NCBI RefSeq assembly: GCF_003265705.1 | Contig: NW_020312828.1 | Location: forward strand, 59,311,707-59,375,706 | Origin: Callorhinus ursinus | Lineage: Eukaryota > Chordata > Mammalia > Carnivora > Otariidae | Direction: 5' to 3' | Length of the DNA stretch: 64,000 nt | Shown here: piece after piece, positions 24,175 to 41,098 of the stretch | Layout of the letters: each line of letters opens with the position of its first letter | Position numbering within the stretch: position 1 is the stretch's first letter | Position numbers and translations under genes: made by a program | The notes under the pieces: model-generated | The model's input: only the letters and a program-made list of their open reading frames with translations | Told to the model about the DNA's origin: nothing | The model's database searches: none

Positions 24175-26317
24175 TTTAATATTTTTGGAGCTGTATTTGC
24201 ATTGGATCATAATAGATTATGTGCACATGTGCAATCATAAACATAATGTGCTACCACAGGCTTCAACAAAGAGCTGTTAAAGATAATCACTTTTTTTTCT
24301 TCTTCTCATTAATATTACCTTAGAAAAGAATCCCCATGCTTGTTTTCTAAAATCTACCTTTACTAAAAGAGAACAGTTTAGAACAAAACATCACTATCTT
24401 AAAAGTTGATTTTTTAAAAGAACATCTCAATATGTCATGTAGAAAGAATGGGCACACTCTTTTCCTTTTGAACTACAGAGTTAACATGTTAAGGTTTAGA
24501 GCTCCATCCTTTCCTCATTCACTTAGAGTCCTGTAGTGTCGCTCAATCCACATCCTTCCAAGGTGGGCTGGCTCGTTATGATTTTTCTATCCCAAACAAC
24601 AGTATGAATATATGGGTGAGGGAGGGAGAAAGAAAGAGTAAGAAAAGGAAGAATGAATGCATGAGCCGGTCCTGACCTAAAGTTTGACTCAAAGCTTGAT
24701 TCAGAATAGAGACAAGTAATTTCAAAAGACTTACAGTTTTTCAATGGTATACAATTTTAGCTGGCATATAGTTTTCATCATAGGGGAAGCCTTTTCCAAG
24801 AGGGGAAATTCCTAAATCATCTTGAAAGTCCTTAAAAAAAAGGATAAGTACCTAAATAGCTCATTTAAAATCACAATTTAAGGCAAAATCATTCGGAAAC
24901 CTTAAAGCCAGATAAAATAACAACCGTTTTTATAATATATTTTGAGAGCTGGAACAAAGGCTTTTGTAGGTCAAAAAGCAAAGGGTATTTTAGTGTTACA
25001 ATAAATTTTCATCTTTTAAGAAAAGCCCAACCTCTTCTCCATCAAAACATGTATAACAATGAAAACAAAAATGAAAATAAAATAATCAATAATAAAGGAA
25101 TATGGAATAAGATCTATTGTGTCAATGCTACCCAAGAATATTCTACTGAAAGTAGACTGACCATAAATATTCCAAGAATAGTGATATGTATTTTCCAACG
25201 CTAATCGTTACTACTACATCTGTCTGAGAAAACAAAAATCAGATAAAAAAAAAAAAAGAAAAAAGAAAAAGGAATACATGCCGAAAAGGAACAACCTATT
25301 TGTGTCTGACACACTGGAGAAATTGTTTATGGAGTAGTTTTGCCCAAAAAGTCATACCTGTAATATTGCCCAAGTTAACCAAACTTCTGGCATTTTGCTG
25401 ATTTGAGCAGTTCATGTATAATGTTGCTTAAGGATTGCCACAGTGCACTTCGTTACTAGTCTTTTTACTAAGAAAATGAAATATTGTTTTGTTGTTTGGG
25501 ACATCTCCTCTCTTTCTGAGATCTTTAACGGCCACCTCTCAAGTTTGCCTGTACATTCTGAGATGCACTCATCGAAATTCCTAAGAAAGATAAATCAGCA
25601 TCACATAATTTGCATGTCAGAACTCCTCATACCACCTCTTTATTTCAGTTTATGTGAACAGAAGAGCTAGACAGGTGAGATCAGAATAGGGCCCTTTCAA
25701 AATGAAACTGAAGCTGAAGGCTTAGTCCTGATTTCTTTTTTCTCTCTTTCTCTCCTTTTTTTTTTGTTTTTTTGTTTGTTTTTTGTTTTTGTTTTTTTAC
25801 ATGAAAACAAAAATGCAAGAATGGAAATGACAACACATCAGAAAGACATTTTTAACTTCATTCACTACGACAGTCACAAACTGCTTGAACTCTACCTGCC
25901 ATCCAACTTTAAGGAACAAAGACCTGGCACTGGGAAAAAGAAACAAAACCCAAACACAACAAAACAATACAAAGCAACTGGGAATTCGGTAAAACAGAGT
26001 GCAAACACGGCTACAGAACGCAATAAAAACACCAGTGCTGCGGGGGCCAGCAGCGCTTATCAAAATAATTTCTGAAATGTTTCATCCGAAACATAGACAA
26101 AGCAATAAAAAGAGGATATATGTTTATCACTTTAAGCATAACAATGTGACTTAAGAGCTTAAAAATTAAAAAAAAAAAAAAAGAAGTACTTGGAATGAAT
26201 AGTGCTACCCTTTTTTTTCCTAAGTAGGCATAAAAATATTTTCATTTCCTTCTTGTTTTCCATACCATTATATCAAGAACTTCCATTTGTTTCATGTTAC
26301 CGTTTACAACTTTAATG

Positions 26318-26334
26318 CACACACACACACACAA
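26318..26334. repeat. Short (CA)n run
   Basis: About eight CA units, in the TRPS1 3' UTR. Confidence 0.9.
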
Positions 26335-26379
26335 AAAAGGTATCTACCGCAATAGAAATAGTTGCTTCATTACCTTGTT

Positions 26380-26387
26380 TGCTACAT
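26380..26387 (-). promoter_or_regulatory. miR-221/222 8-mer seed match in the TRPS1 3' UTR
   Basis: The transcript strand reads ATGTAGCA, a full 8-mer match to the miR-221/222 seed (GCUACAU plus A opposite position 1). TRPS1 is a published miR-221/222 target in epithelial-mesenchymal transition of breast cancer cells. Functionality in this species is inferred. Confidence 0.6.
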
Positions 26388-26394
26388 TTGCAAA

Positions 26395-26402
26395 TGTAAA
26401 CA
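26395..26402 (-). promoter_or_regulatory. miR-30 family 8-mer seed match in the TRPS1 3' UTR
   Basis: The transcript strand reads TGTTTACA, an 8-mer match to the miR-30 seed. Its start is 15 bases from the start of the miR-221/222 site, within the spacing at which sites can cooperate. Use in vivo is inferred. Confidence 0.5.
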
Positions 26403-27400
26403 GCTAGGCAGAGCCAGAACTGACTCTAATGCATGATGGAATATCTTTGTTGCATACGTACACTGTAGAAAATAATTATTCAATATGTCAGGCACCATTA
26501 TTTGAAATGTAATACATTAATATTTACTAGAAAAATAAGTTTTTTTTTCCTATTTGTTCTCCCAACTTCTTTAATGAAATAAGTTAATCTGACAGTGCAT
26601 CCAGTAGCTTGTAATATCTTCTACATCTCCGTGGCAAAAAATAAACTACTGGTTGGGACAATATAATGCAAATTATTAAAGTCAGTCCTTGTACATACAT
26701 CCTTGTAGCAAGCATTGAGGCTCGACTAACAGCACCTTTAACCAATTACTTAATGTTCAGTTATGTAGCCCTATTTCCCTGAGCAGTTATGCTGAGGAGC
26801 TTTCCCTTCATGGATAGTTTTACAAAGCCTTAAGTATTAAAAGTACTATGAAGATATACTTCTAAGAATCCTATTTAATGCTACTTAACTAAACCTGTAT
26901 AAATCTAATGAAGGGAGTGACTGGTACATATACCGACTGTCAGTCTGTGGTAACGTAACCTTAGACGCTGCCTGGCCACAAAGTTTGGAACTTCTACTTA
27001 ACCAAAAGAAAATAAATAATACAGCAGGTTACCTTGTGGAGAAATACCATGTATTCTAAACAAATTCAGCCCATGGTCTGAACTTTTGTATCCATCTAAT
27101 CTTTTTGAACTGAGGGAGGGGGAATCCCTTTAGTTATAATGTGCCAAGTGAGATTGGTGACCAAGAGGAGGCTTAAAAGACAAATCCAAACCGCTTTATC
27201 ACATACGAGAAAGAAACATCTGGCTAAGAAAAAAAAAAAAAAAAAAGACTACGTAAGCACTGAGGACACTGGGTTTTTTTTTTTTTTTAAATGCATCTAT
27301 ATTTGGACAAAATGAACCTAAATTGCAAACAAAAGGACTACTTTTGAAAGGAGTATTTGAACAGCTAAAGGACAAAAATATCAGAGAGGGTGTGCATGTG

Positions 27401-27408
27401 TATGTACA
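27401..27408 (-). promoter_or_regulatory. Pumilio response element (TGTACATA)
   Basis: UGUANAUA match on the transcript strand, about 640 bases after the TRPS1 stop codon. It lies in less A/T-biased sequence than the other two matches, so it is somewhat less likely to be chance. Confidence 0.4.
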
Positions 27409-28048
27409 GGCAGGGCTGGCCAAAATCACCGCGCCCCTGGCTGTCACTTTCCTTGCTGCTCTCTCCCCAAGCCTAACCACAGCTCGCATTTCTAGGTCTG
27501 GGAAACATGGTCAATGAGAGGAGGTAAGAGGCGCCATTTTCCTTTCACTGCCCTGGAGATTTGATATCTCCTCATCTGCCTAGGATTTCGTGATACTTCT
27601 AACTTTAGGCAACAACTGCTGGGTTTATGAACAAATGGACCAATGGCCAGCCCAAAACTGTGTTAGCATCATAATATGTAAACCCTTTCAAATTCTAGAT
27701 AGCTTTGATCTCTTTCTTTACAAACAGAATAATGAGAGTCTGGTGATACTTCTTATGGACCATTTCCACCGTACACATTTGCCAAGATGGTTTTTTGACT
27801 TAACTAGGTTCTAAAACATGACTATTTACCATCTTCCTTTTTTTTTTTTTCTTCTCACTGACCATTTGTCTCACTTTTTAATCTTGGTAACCTACTCATC
27901 AAAAGAAAGAATAAAAGAAGGGAATTTCATGTTGGATAAGGCAGGCTCTATGAAGTATTTTTTTAATAGGTCTTCATAAGACATTACAAGCTATTGAATT
28001 CCCATCAAGAAAACCTATTTCTATTTAATTGTGCTAAGTGCTAAGGTT

Positions 28049-32297
<4,249 letters not shown>

Positions 32298-34645
32298 TCA
32301 GGGGTGAGTCACATGATCAGTGGAGTTAGACCAAATCAACCCAGGAGTTTTGTCTTCAGACTGGCAACAATGACAGTATAAAACCACACTGCCCATAATG
32401 AGGTCAGGTTCAATTGTGTTTAATAGGCACCACTGATTTTCATTATAATTAACCCTACAGTGATGGATGAGGTGTGTGCAACACCAAAGCCTTTTCACAG
32501 AAACAGCTTTAACTTTTTGAACTTTGGGTTTTGTGCCTTTAATGATGGCTCCTAAATGCTGAACCCTAAAGTATACCTTTTAAAAGTGTCACAACAAAAG
32601 TCACAAGACAGAATGTGGCAATATGTTTAATATACTTTAGCAAAGGGTTGGGCATAGGCTACCTGAGCTTTAAAAATATAGTCAAGCGTGGAAAAAAGGC
32701 GGCATGGAAACCATTTAAAATTAAGCCCGATTTGTGTCTTTTTGGGGGGCATTCATGTAACACAAGTATTAAGAGAATATCACAAACTCAATTCTAGTTT
32801 GGGGGGTTGCAATGGTAAACTTCGAAAGAGAACACTGTCTATTTCCCAAAGCCGAGGGGACCAGTCGGAACTTGCTGTCAACTCGAAGTACAGTATTACT
32901 GAGAGCGCTTAAGATGAGCCCGCTGAAGCCAGACAAGCTAGTCCCATCAATGGCTATTTATTTCATTTGCCTCAGACTTGGAAATCACAAGCGTTTCCGA
33001 ATACAAATTGATTTTAGTGGGCTGAATTCTGTAATCACCAGATTCAAAAATAATCTAAGAATATTTAAAAGTAGATAATTAGTATTGCTTGTTCCATTCT
33101 TGCTATCAAGTAATGATTCCATTAAACCCATTGAAACAAAAGTCAGGCTGTGTTTGTAGGCGCAAATACTAACAGGCAGGAAATGAAATGCTCCTGCTGC
33201 AAGAAAAAAAAAAAAAAGACAGGCTGAATTGCAACTTCACTCTCCTTTCTCTAGGAAGCGAAGCCTTTAATGATAAAATATGCACGTTAGATAAGGAGTG
33301 CAAAAAATGTTGCTGGAACCCAATTTTATTATAAATTTAAAATTACAAATACCGTAAGTCAAAATTTCAGGGATTCATAAAATTTAGGCAATTTATTTAA
33401 CTTGAGTCCATACTGTAGACCAGTGGTATCCCTGCCAAGAAAATACAATGGTTATAATTGTACTCTGATACATTTCAAATGGAAAGCTTTCTGCAGACAT
33501 AATTTTGGCTTCAAGACTGGAACACTTTCTTGGCATTGAAAGGGCATTTGATTCATCGGGTGTTTCACAATGTATCACTAAAAAGACCTGGTGAGCAGCC
33601 AGTTCCCTATAGGGTAATTTTTCCATCCAGATGCAAGTGCTATCAGAGGCCCTCGTCAGCTAAACTAATTATGATCTTGCAATTGCTGATGCCTGCTCAC
33701 TCTAACATTCGACATCCTCCATTAATCATCAATACAAGGAAAATGAATGAAACGTAAAGAAATGAGGGCTGGTAAGCTGCACAGCCATAAAAATCTGAAA
33801 TGAGAGCAATAATTTAACAAGATCGGGGGAATGTTTTTAGTGCGCACAAAGTCAGGCTAACAATTGCCCTTTTCAACCAAGAACACGATTTCATTAGTGT
33901 AGCAGGTCGTGCTACTTTAGGTGATGTAATAAAAGCTAGATTTTTCACAAAGATAATCTCTGGCTCCCCTTTTAGTCCCTCTCCGCCCGAGTCAGGACCA
34001 GGAATGAATGCATCACGATTAGAGCAATGGCAAATGTTGGGTGTCAGTCCACAAGTCCCAGTTGGGACCTCCTGCAAGAGTAGAGACCACTCCCTCCTAA
34101 AAAATCAATGAACTATTAGATGCTATGTTTATCAAACATTCTGGGGCCCCCTTTATCTGAAGTAAGCTGGGGAGCCTAGTTAGGTTATAATTGTGAAACT
34201 TCCCTGGGGCCACGCCATCTTTTTCCTAGATCTAAATAACACGTTTGGCAAATAAACACCGACTTGATCCACATAAAGGCAATGTAAATGTCCATTTGGA
34301 AACTAACCCACATATATGGCTGAGGCTCAAATCTGAATGTGTAACCATTCACTCCAGCCTGCTTTTCTTTCCTTATGCCCTGGGTGCTTGACACAGCATG
34401 CCAAAGTGGGTGTAATCCTGGTTTCTGAGAGCGTTTCAATACTTGCACAATTTTGTGCTTAATTCTCTTGCAAAGAAAATGCCCTTCATTAGTTAGAGGG
34501 AAAGTCCTAAAATTATAGCACTGGTTTCCACAGGCATATCCTGCTTTAAGCAGCACTTAGGCTCCACTAAAGAGGTATATTTTGGGAAAACTACATCTTA
34601 TTTTAAAGACATCAGGGGTACTCTGGATTCATTTACCCAGTCAGT

Positions 34646-34862
34646 ATAGCATGGAGGCTAATAATCAGATTTAGGAGTCAGACTACTTGTATTCAAAACA
34701 TGTCTCTGCCTTTTGCCAGGTGCAACTTTAGGCAAGTTACTTAACCTCTCAAAGCTTCAATTTCCCCATCTTTAAAGTGTGAGCTGCTGTAATATGTGGG
34801 CAAATGGATGCAATTAAAAACAGTTCCAGGGATGTAGTAAATACTCAGTAAGTTAGCTATTT
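34646..34862 (+). mobile_element. MIR SINE
   Basis: Sense MIR: GGAGTCAGACTACTTGTATTC, AGGCAAGTTACTTAACCTCT and TTTCCCCATCTTTAAAGTG blocks, and a TAGTAAATACTCAGTAAGTT end. Confidence 0.85.
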
Positions 34863-36088
34863 GTAAAAGGGATACAGTTATTTTTTTTGGTAAGAGAAAA
34901 ATACTTGGCTAGCTTTGTTTTCATCTCCTTAATCTATTTTTTGAGCATTATAGAGATGCTTAAGACATACAGTTGGATATTATCAAATGTATTTCATTTG
35001 TGTCAATCTTATCAAATCTGAGAATGGAAAGTTGAGTCAGAGTGAAATATATAGGTGTTCACACCTAGAATTCAATAGAGCGTACTTGTGTGGGGGTGGA
35101 AAGTAGGAGGGAGGTGAGAAATATTTCACATATTAACTCCCATCTAAACACATTTATCGCTTTGGTAAGCACTGTACCACTTTAGTTTTGGTGCATTTGG
35201 AATTTCTGGAAGCAGCAGAGAAGGTGGCCTATGTGGATAGTATCCTTAAACTGTGTGACCACAGAATCGTAACTATGCCACATCTCTCTCAACTACAACA
35301 CAGATGAGAGCCCTGACCTGGTCACTCTGTGTGTAATGTAACCTGGCTGGACACAGTAAAGCATCTTTTTGAAGTTATCAACATCCTTAGCCCAATCACG
35401 TGTAGAGAAGCAGGTCTGTTGCCAAAGGAAGGCGGAATAGAAGTCTCTCTTGCCCCACTTTTTAAAAAACAAGCTTGGCCTTGTTAAAGAGAAAGAAAGG
35501 CACCGAAGACTTTATTTCATTCATGGTTTATCATGCATGACAGAGTTTTAAAATATTTTGTCATTCTCCTTTAGACTGTGTGTGTTAAGGACAGAAATCA
35601 CGACTCTTAATGGTCATCAAATATTCTAAGTAACAAGCATCTAGGACAGTGCTCTGTCTTGAGAGACTAAACATTAATAAGGTTGAAAATAATCTACTGG
35701 AATTAAAAGAAAAGAAGGAATCTCACCTGCTATTATTTTTTATCATTGTCACTCCTATTTTTGAAAAATAGTTTTAAAAAAAAATTCCTTCTAAATGTCA
35801 TCCATTTGGATTGACAAATTTACTTCCAGTTGGGCAAAGATGACTAATGATGTTGTAGAAAAGAAACAAGAGAAAAGAAAATCAAGACTGTTCCAATCCT
35901 ACAATTCACACTTATTTTGGAGGAACAGTCGAAGCTAGGTACTTGCTAGATCCTGGCAATACAAAATCAGGTAGAACAAGACTCCAATTCTCCTTTATAT
36001 ACATCATTATGGTCATATGTTGTCGTTGGTTCTATATGTGCACACGTGTGTTTAAATAAGATTACTTCTCCTTTTCTACAAGCTGTTT

Positions 36089-36288
36089 TTTTTTTTTAAT
36101 TTTTATTATTTTTTTGAGAGAGAGAGAGAGAGCGGGGAAGGGAAGAGGGAGAAGGAGAGAGAGAATCTGGAGCAGACCCCCTGCTGAGCACGGAGCCAGA
36201 CATGGGGCTCGATCCCACCACTCTGAGATTATGACCTGAGCCAAAACCAAGATCCAAAGCTTAACCAACTGAGCCCCCCAGGTGCCCC
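36089..36288 (-). mobile_element. Carnivore SINE (SINEC), reverse orientation
   Basis: T-rich tail and (GA)n at the left, reverse tRNA-derived portion, and reverse head GAGCCCCCCAGGTGCCCC. Flanked by an imperfect CAAGCTGTTT / CAAACTGTTT duplication. Confidence 0.93.
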
Positions 36289-38090
36289 CAAACTGTTTAA
36301 AAGTTAATAATATTTTGTATCTCCATGACATTATGCAGGAGAGAGGAGAATCGAGTCACAAAGATAAGGTCCCTTCTGGAGAGTTCATGAGAGGAATCCG
36401 TAGGTAGGGGGTGACACCACTGGCGTACCTGAGGGGCATATTTAGCATGATTCTTACGCTCCTCTCAGGCTTGTATATCTGAAGCCACAGACCCACGGCA
36501 TTCTCTGCCCTTGGACTTCTCCAAGTGCCCCTTCTACTTCTTTGTTGCCTTAACTAAGGAAAGAGTGAGGGGAGGTGGGCCCCAAACCCAAATCTACAAG
36601 AAAATCACCTCAAATGAAAATTTCTAAAGAGAAAATTCCAGAAGCAACAATTCAGGAACCTGTTTTTGTTTTTTTTTAACTTCAAGTTTTATAGCTTGCC
36701 TAGTAACTTTTAGGTCACATTTGTGTTGTCTCTACATAATTTCTGTTGGCTGATAATTTGCTGTGTGAAAAAGTAAGGGTGGTGATAGAAATGGTTAATT
36801 GCAAGGATTTTTGAGGCGAGCCAAAGGCTATCAAGTATTTTTCAGTGATAATTACTGAGAATTCTTGGGGATCATTTGTTTCCTTTCCACGTTTCAAATG
36901 TATTATGACCACCATATTCATTTTCAAAACAGCAATTTAAGTGATGAGTTTGGACAATCATCCATGTTAGGATTTGAAATAGAAAATGACATACACATCT
37001 TTTAATATAAGTACACTTTAAATCCAACATAATTTTTTCCCCCTGCTTTGAAGGGCAAGAAGTGTAATGACTAAAATAATGGATCAAACAAAAAAAAATT
37101 AATTTAGGTTCACAGCTAACCACTGTGCAGTATCACTATCATCAAATTTTTCTGAAAGCTTCTGGTTCAAATTTTCCTTTTAGGGGGCTTAATTCTTTAG
37201 TCAGTTATAGATCAGCGGGTTGAGCCTTGGCATATGTATTGGTGAACTCAGATGTGTCTTAAGAAAAAAAATGAAAAAAAAAGTTTTAATATTGGTTTAG
37301 CTGTTTCTATTACTTATATTATTATTTAAAAATCAGCCAAAAACAAACATTTGAATGTTTTCAAATTTCATTAACAAAGAACTGATTTCAATTGATTAAT
37401 AAGAAATAAATTTGACTGAATTATTCCTTCAAGTGGCTTAACATTTAGAGACATGGATATTTATCTCCAAGAGATTAAAGTCTCCACTGGAAAAGGAGTT
37501 TGTGCAGAAATGATCCTTTATATTAGTGTTCTATGTATAAGAACTATACTGAAACCATGTAATTACATAACAAGCTTTGATAGGCAGAGTATTTACTCAC
37601 ATTTTTTATGGTTTTTATATCTTAGCCATCTTAAATCAAATCAATCTGAAATCTGATATACATGCTGCTAGGGGAGATATACCTCAAATATTTTTTAACT
37701 TTAAATAATTTCTGTGTTTATTTGACTATATCAAGAATCTTTTGCAAACTTCATTTTAGGGACATGTACAGATAGCTGTGATAGAAACTTCTGGTACAAT
37801 TTTGCAGTAATAAAATTTCAGTAGTAAATTTAACTCAGTTTGGTTCTGGGAATGATATAATTAATGAATGTTCAGCATGTGCCTGACACCGTGCTACAAA
37901 CTGGAGTTACAGTGACGTATATGACACACATGGTCTATAATCTAGGCTTCCAGTAGAATGTGCTAAAAACATACTAAGTGTGGAGTTAATGTGACACAAA
38001 TTGAGATGTTCATAAACATTGAGAGTTTAATTTATGTAAATTATATGGAAACTTTTCTGAGGAAACCAAAGTATATTACATCAATAAATC

Positions 38091-38129
<39 letters not shown>

Positions 38130-38231
38130 TTTTAGATTTTAAAGTACTCTCCACACCCAATGTGGAGCTCGAACTCACCACCCCAAGAACAGGAGTCATG
38201 TGCTCCACCAAATGAGCCGGCCAGGTGCCCC
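38091..38231 (-). mobile_element. Older carnivore SINE with expanded (TTTA)n tail
   Basis: A 44-base TTTA tract (38091-38134) is followed by reverse SINE sequence containing CACCCAATGTGGAGCTCGAA and the reverse head GAGCCGGCCAGGTGCCCC. The tail microsatellite is likely polymorphic. Confidence 0.9.
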
Positions 38232-38440
38232 AGTACAGCTCATTTAAAGGTTGAAAGTTATCTAATAATCAGAGAGCTTACTCTCTGTGCTCCTTTACCA
38301 AAGTGGGTAATAATAGTCTAGTCATTTCAGAAACAAACTGATACTTGTTCATTATCCCATAAGTAATAATGTCCTAATAGTAGGACAATGATCAATAACA
38401 TTGCCCTACTGACTACCAAAAAAGTTGATATGAATTAAAT

Positions 38441-38500
38441 AATGTATTTATTATTACTACCATGTTAAAGAATGTATTTATTATTACTATCATGTAGTGG
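38441..38500. repeat. 30-bp-period direct repeat
   Basis: AATGTATTTATTATTACTAC at 38441 recurs at 38471; 24 of the first 25 bases match. Probably a small tandem duplication. Confidence 0.85.
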
Positions 38501-39409
38501 GTTGGCATTCAATAATTATGAATAAATGATGATTAGTATTTTAGTCATTATCACTGTTATTTACCACTGAGTAACACAGAAGGCCACCTCTTCCTCCAAA
38601 TTCTCCCCAAGTGAGGATTAACCAGCTACTGACTACATATCAGCAGATAATACAGAATGCATAGAATGCAGCGCCTAAAGCCACTTAAAAATAGATGGTG
38701 GCTTGCAACAAACATCTTTAAATTAATAGCCAGAATTTTACCCAAAGCACAGGCTACCTGATATTTTAGGAAGAGCAGGGAAAGAACGCTGCCAACACAA
38801 AGCAGTAGTTACCAACATCTTGGCTGACTTTTGTTCCAAATAGAATTGTGAAGAACAGTGCAGTTTAAATGCGCTGCACAGCAAGTCTCTGCCTGATTCA
38901 GAACAGCCCTCTTTGCCCTCAGATTTCTTGCCAGAAAACTGAAGAGACTCTACAAGGTTCAGCCAAGCACCCATCTTACAATCTCCTATCTCAGAATTTG
39001 GAAACAAAATCTGTTTACCCTGCTTAAATTCACTTCCTCAACACATCAGCAATGATAATGGAGACCAGTATAAATAAAGCTGACATCCCTGGCTAGGAGC
39101 AATGGAACCACCTCTGTTCCAGGACATGAGGCAACACATACTCTAGTAATCATACACTGTACCCAGGTATGAATGCACCTGAGACTTACTGCACTGACAC
39201 ATCACTATGTGGGAGTTGCCCCACATATCAGGAAATGCTAGTGTGCCAAACACATTAGCTCCATTTCTTCTGAGATGCAACTGGTGACTATTGAAGTGGG
39301 ATAGCAGACAAATCAAGATTTTGCAACATATATCCCACACTTCAAATCATTCATATAGTTTCTTCAAATTGGCAGAATTTACAAACTTATCACATACATA
39401 TAGAACCCA

Positions 39410-39590
39410 GTACATAGGTCTGAAGGACTCCAACTCTACTCTTTGACTTACCCCATATTTGGTAAATGAGCAGACCAAATATCCAGTGTCATGCCCAAAT
39501 GACATAAAGCACCAGGACTAGAAAAACCCAGATCTCTGGAGTTCTACCCACACTGTTTCTGTAGTACTGTTCTGCCTTTACAGCAATAGG
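39410..39590 (-). mobile_element. Possible MIR SINE, antisense
   Basis: A weak MIR-like pattern (GACATAAAGCACCAGGACTAG, CCCAGATCTCTGGAGTTCTA). Heavily diverged. Confidence 0.35.
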
Positions 39591-40178
39591 TATTCAGACA
39601 GCTAAAACTATGGTTGAACATTTATGTCTGCCCTGTCTTTCTTCATTCCACGTGAAAGTCATTATCGTCAAAAGAACTACTCAAGTCTTTCACTGCTTCT
39701 ATTTCTACCACCATGGATCCATTTTCACCTTCAGCTACAAAAATCATTGGAGGCTTTCTCCACAGGGACTTTCTTCCATGCCAGTGCCAACACCTGACAC
39801 TGAAAAGGAAGAAAAAAGGCTTTTTGGAGGCACAGTTAAACAATTTTAGCACCCCTTAAGCAAACTTCAGCTTGAGAAAGAGCTGATTGTTTTAATAAAC
39901 TAATTGCACATTTTACCTAACAGTCTATTTTGTAAACACATTTATTATGGGAATTATTCACATTATAAAAAATAAAAATCTTAAGTGATAACGATACAGA
40001 AGAAACCTGTTGTACAAAAAGCCTAACATCCAAAGGGTTCGGCTTCTGTACTTAAACACAAATAGAGTTATTTTATGTATTATCTATGTGGGGTTGGCTT
40101 TATAAGAGATAATGATGAGGATGACGGTTATTTTGGAAGAAACAGAAAATACCAACGATAATCAGGAATTCTTTTCAT

Positions 40179-40298
40179 GGGGTGGTGCCTGGCTGGCTTA
40201 GGCAGTGGAGCATGTGACTCTTGATCTCGGGGTTGTAAGTTTGAGCCCCATGTTGGGTATAGAGATTACTTAAAAAAAAAATAAAATCTAAAAGAAAA
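40179..40298 (+). mobile_element. Older carnivore SINE with perfect target-site duplication
   Basis: Short-body SINEC: head GGTGGTGCCTGGCTGGCTTA, box-B-like GTTTGAGCCCCATGTTGGGT, A-rich tail. The 15-base direct repeat AGGAATTCTTTTCAT at 40164-40178 and 40299-40313 marks the insertion. Confidence 0.96.
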
Positions 40299-40837
40299 AG
40301 GAATTCTTTTCATATTAGCTAACAGATTATAACTGGCCCACAAAGTGTTTCCATCCTCACGGCATTCATATATATATATATATATACACACATCAGTGGT
40401 TCCTCACTGGTTCCTAACATTCTTTTGATAAAATTTATGACACTCTCCCCAGGAAAAAAAAAAATATGTAAAATACTTTACAAATAACTTCAGGCTGTTG
40501 AGAAGAATGTCCTTCACAAGATGTATCCAAGCATTTGGTATAGTATGGACCTGAATGCCTACAGATCTGAAGGTTAAGAACTCCTAACATCTATTATCCC
40601 AGTTTAGATCAAAATGAATTACCAGGTATTATTATTCCCCCACTTTTCATTGATGAGGTAAAAAGACTAAGAATGGTTCTTTGACTTATCTAGTATCAAA
40701 CAGTACATCCTAGTCTCTAAGTCTAGATAAAAACCCAGGACTGTGTTCTAGAAACCATTTCTGAATCAATTATCTGACAGAATTCTCTCACTTGACTACT
40801 TTGTGTCCCTTCTTTAATAATCACCATCAGACATCTA

Positions 40838-41098
40838 ATATTTCTCAAGACTTAACTATGTGTAGGATAATATGCATAGGCTTTGTTTCATTATCTGACC
40901 TCGTTAAAGCAATCCTAAGAGACAGGTATCATCATTATTGTTGTTGTTGTTACTGTTATTCTTCTTCTTCCCTCCACTTTACAGATGAGAAAAACTGAGG
41001 CCTAGCAATGTTTTTCATTTGCTAAATAGTAGGGCTAAGATACAAACCCAGGTCTCCCTCACTTGAGAGCCACAGTGCTAAACTATGTTTCAGGCCCT
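40838..41098 (-). mobile_element. MIR SINE, antisense
   Basis: Blocks AGAGACAGGTATCATCATTA, TTTACAGATGAGAAAAACTG and AGGGCTAAGATACAAACCCA are the reverse complement of MIR. A (TTG)n/(TTC)n stretch sits in the middle. Confidence 0.88.

Larger units (their letters stand above)
22430..28048 (-). other. TRPS1: TRPS1 3' untranslated region
   Basis: Non-coding sequence between the TAA stop and the best poly(A) signal, about 5.6 kb. This agrees with the long 3' UTR expected for TRPS1, whose human mRNA is about 10 kb with a 3.8-kb reading frame. It is A/T-rich. I see no target-site-flanked SINE or L1 in it, unlike the flanks. An ATT microsatellite and one ancient repeat-like segment lie at about 23.02-23.24 kb. 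Open frames on either strand, for example 25764-26075 and 27199-27489, have no recognisable domain and are treated as chance. The lower limit is inferred from the poly(A) signal; transcript evidence is needed to confirm it. Confidence 0.75.

Noticed and set aside
25764..26075. 103-codon plus-strand frame opposite the TRPS1 3' UTR
   Set aside because: Low-complexity start from a T-rich run, no domain, no promoter or polyadenylation context recognised.
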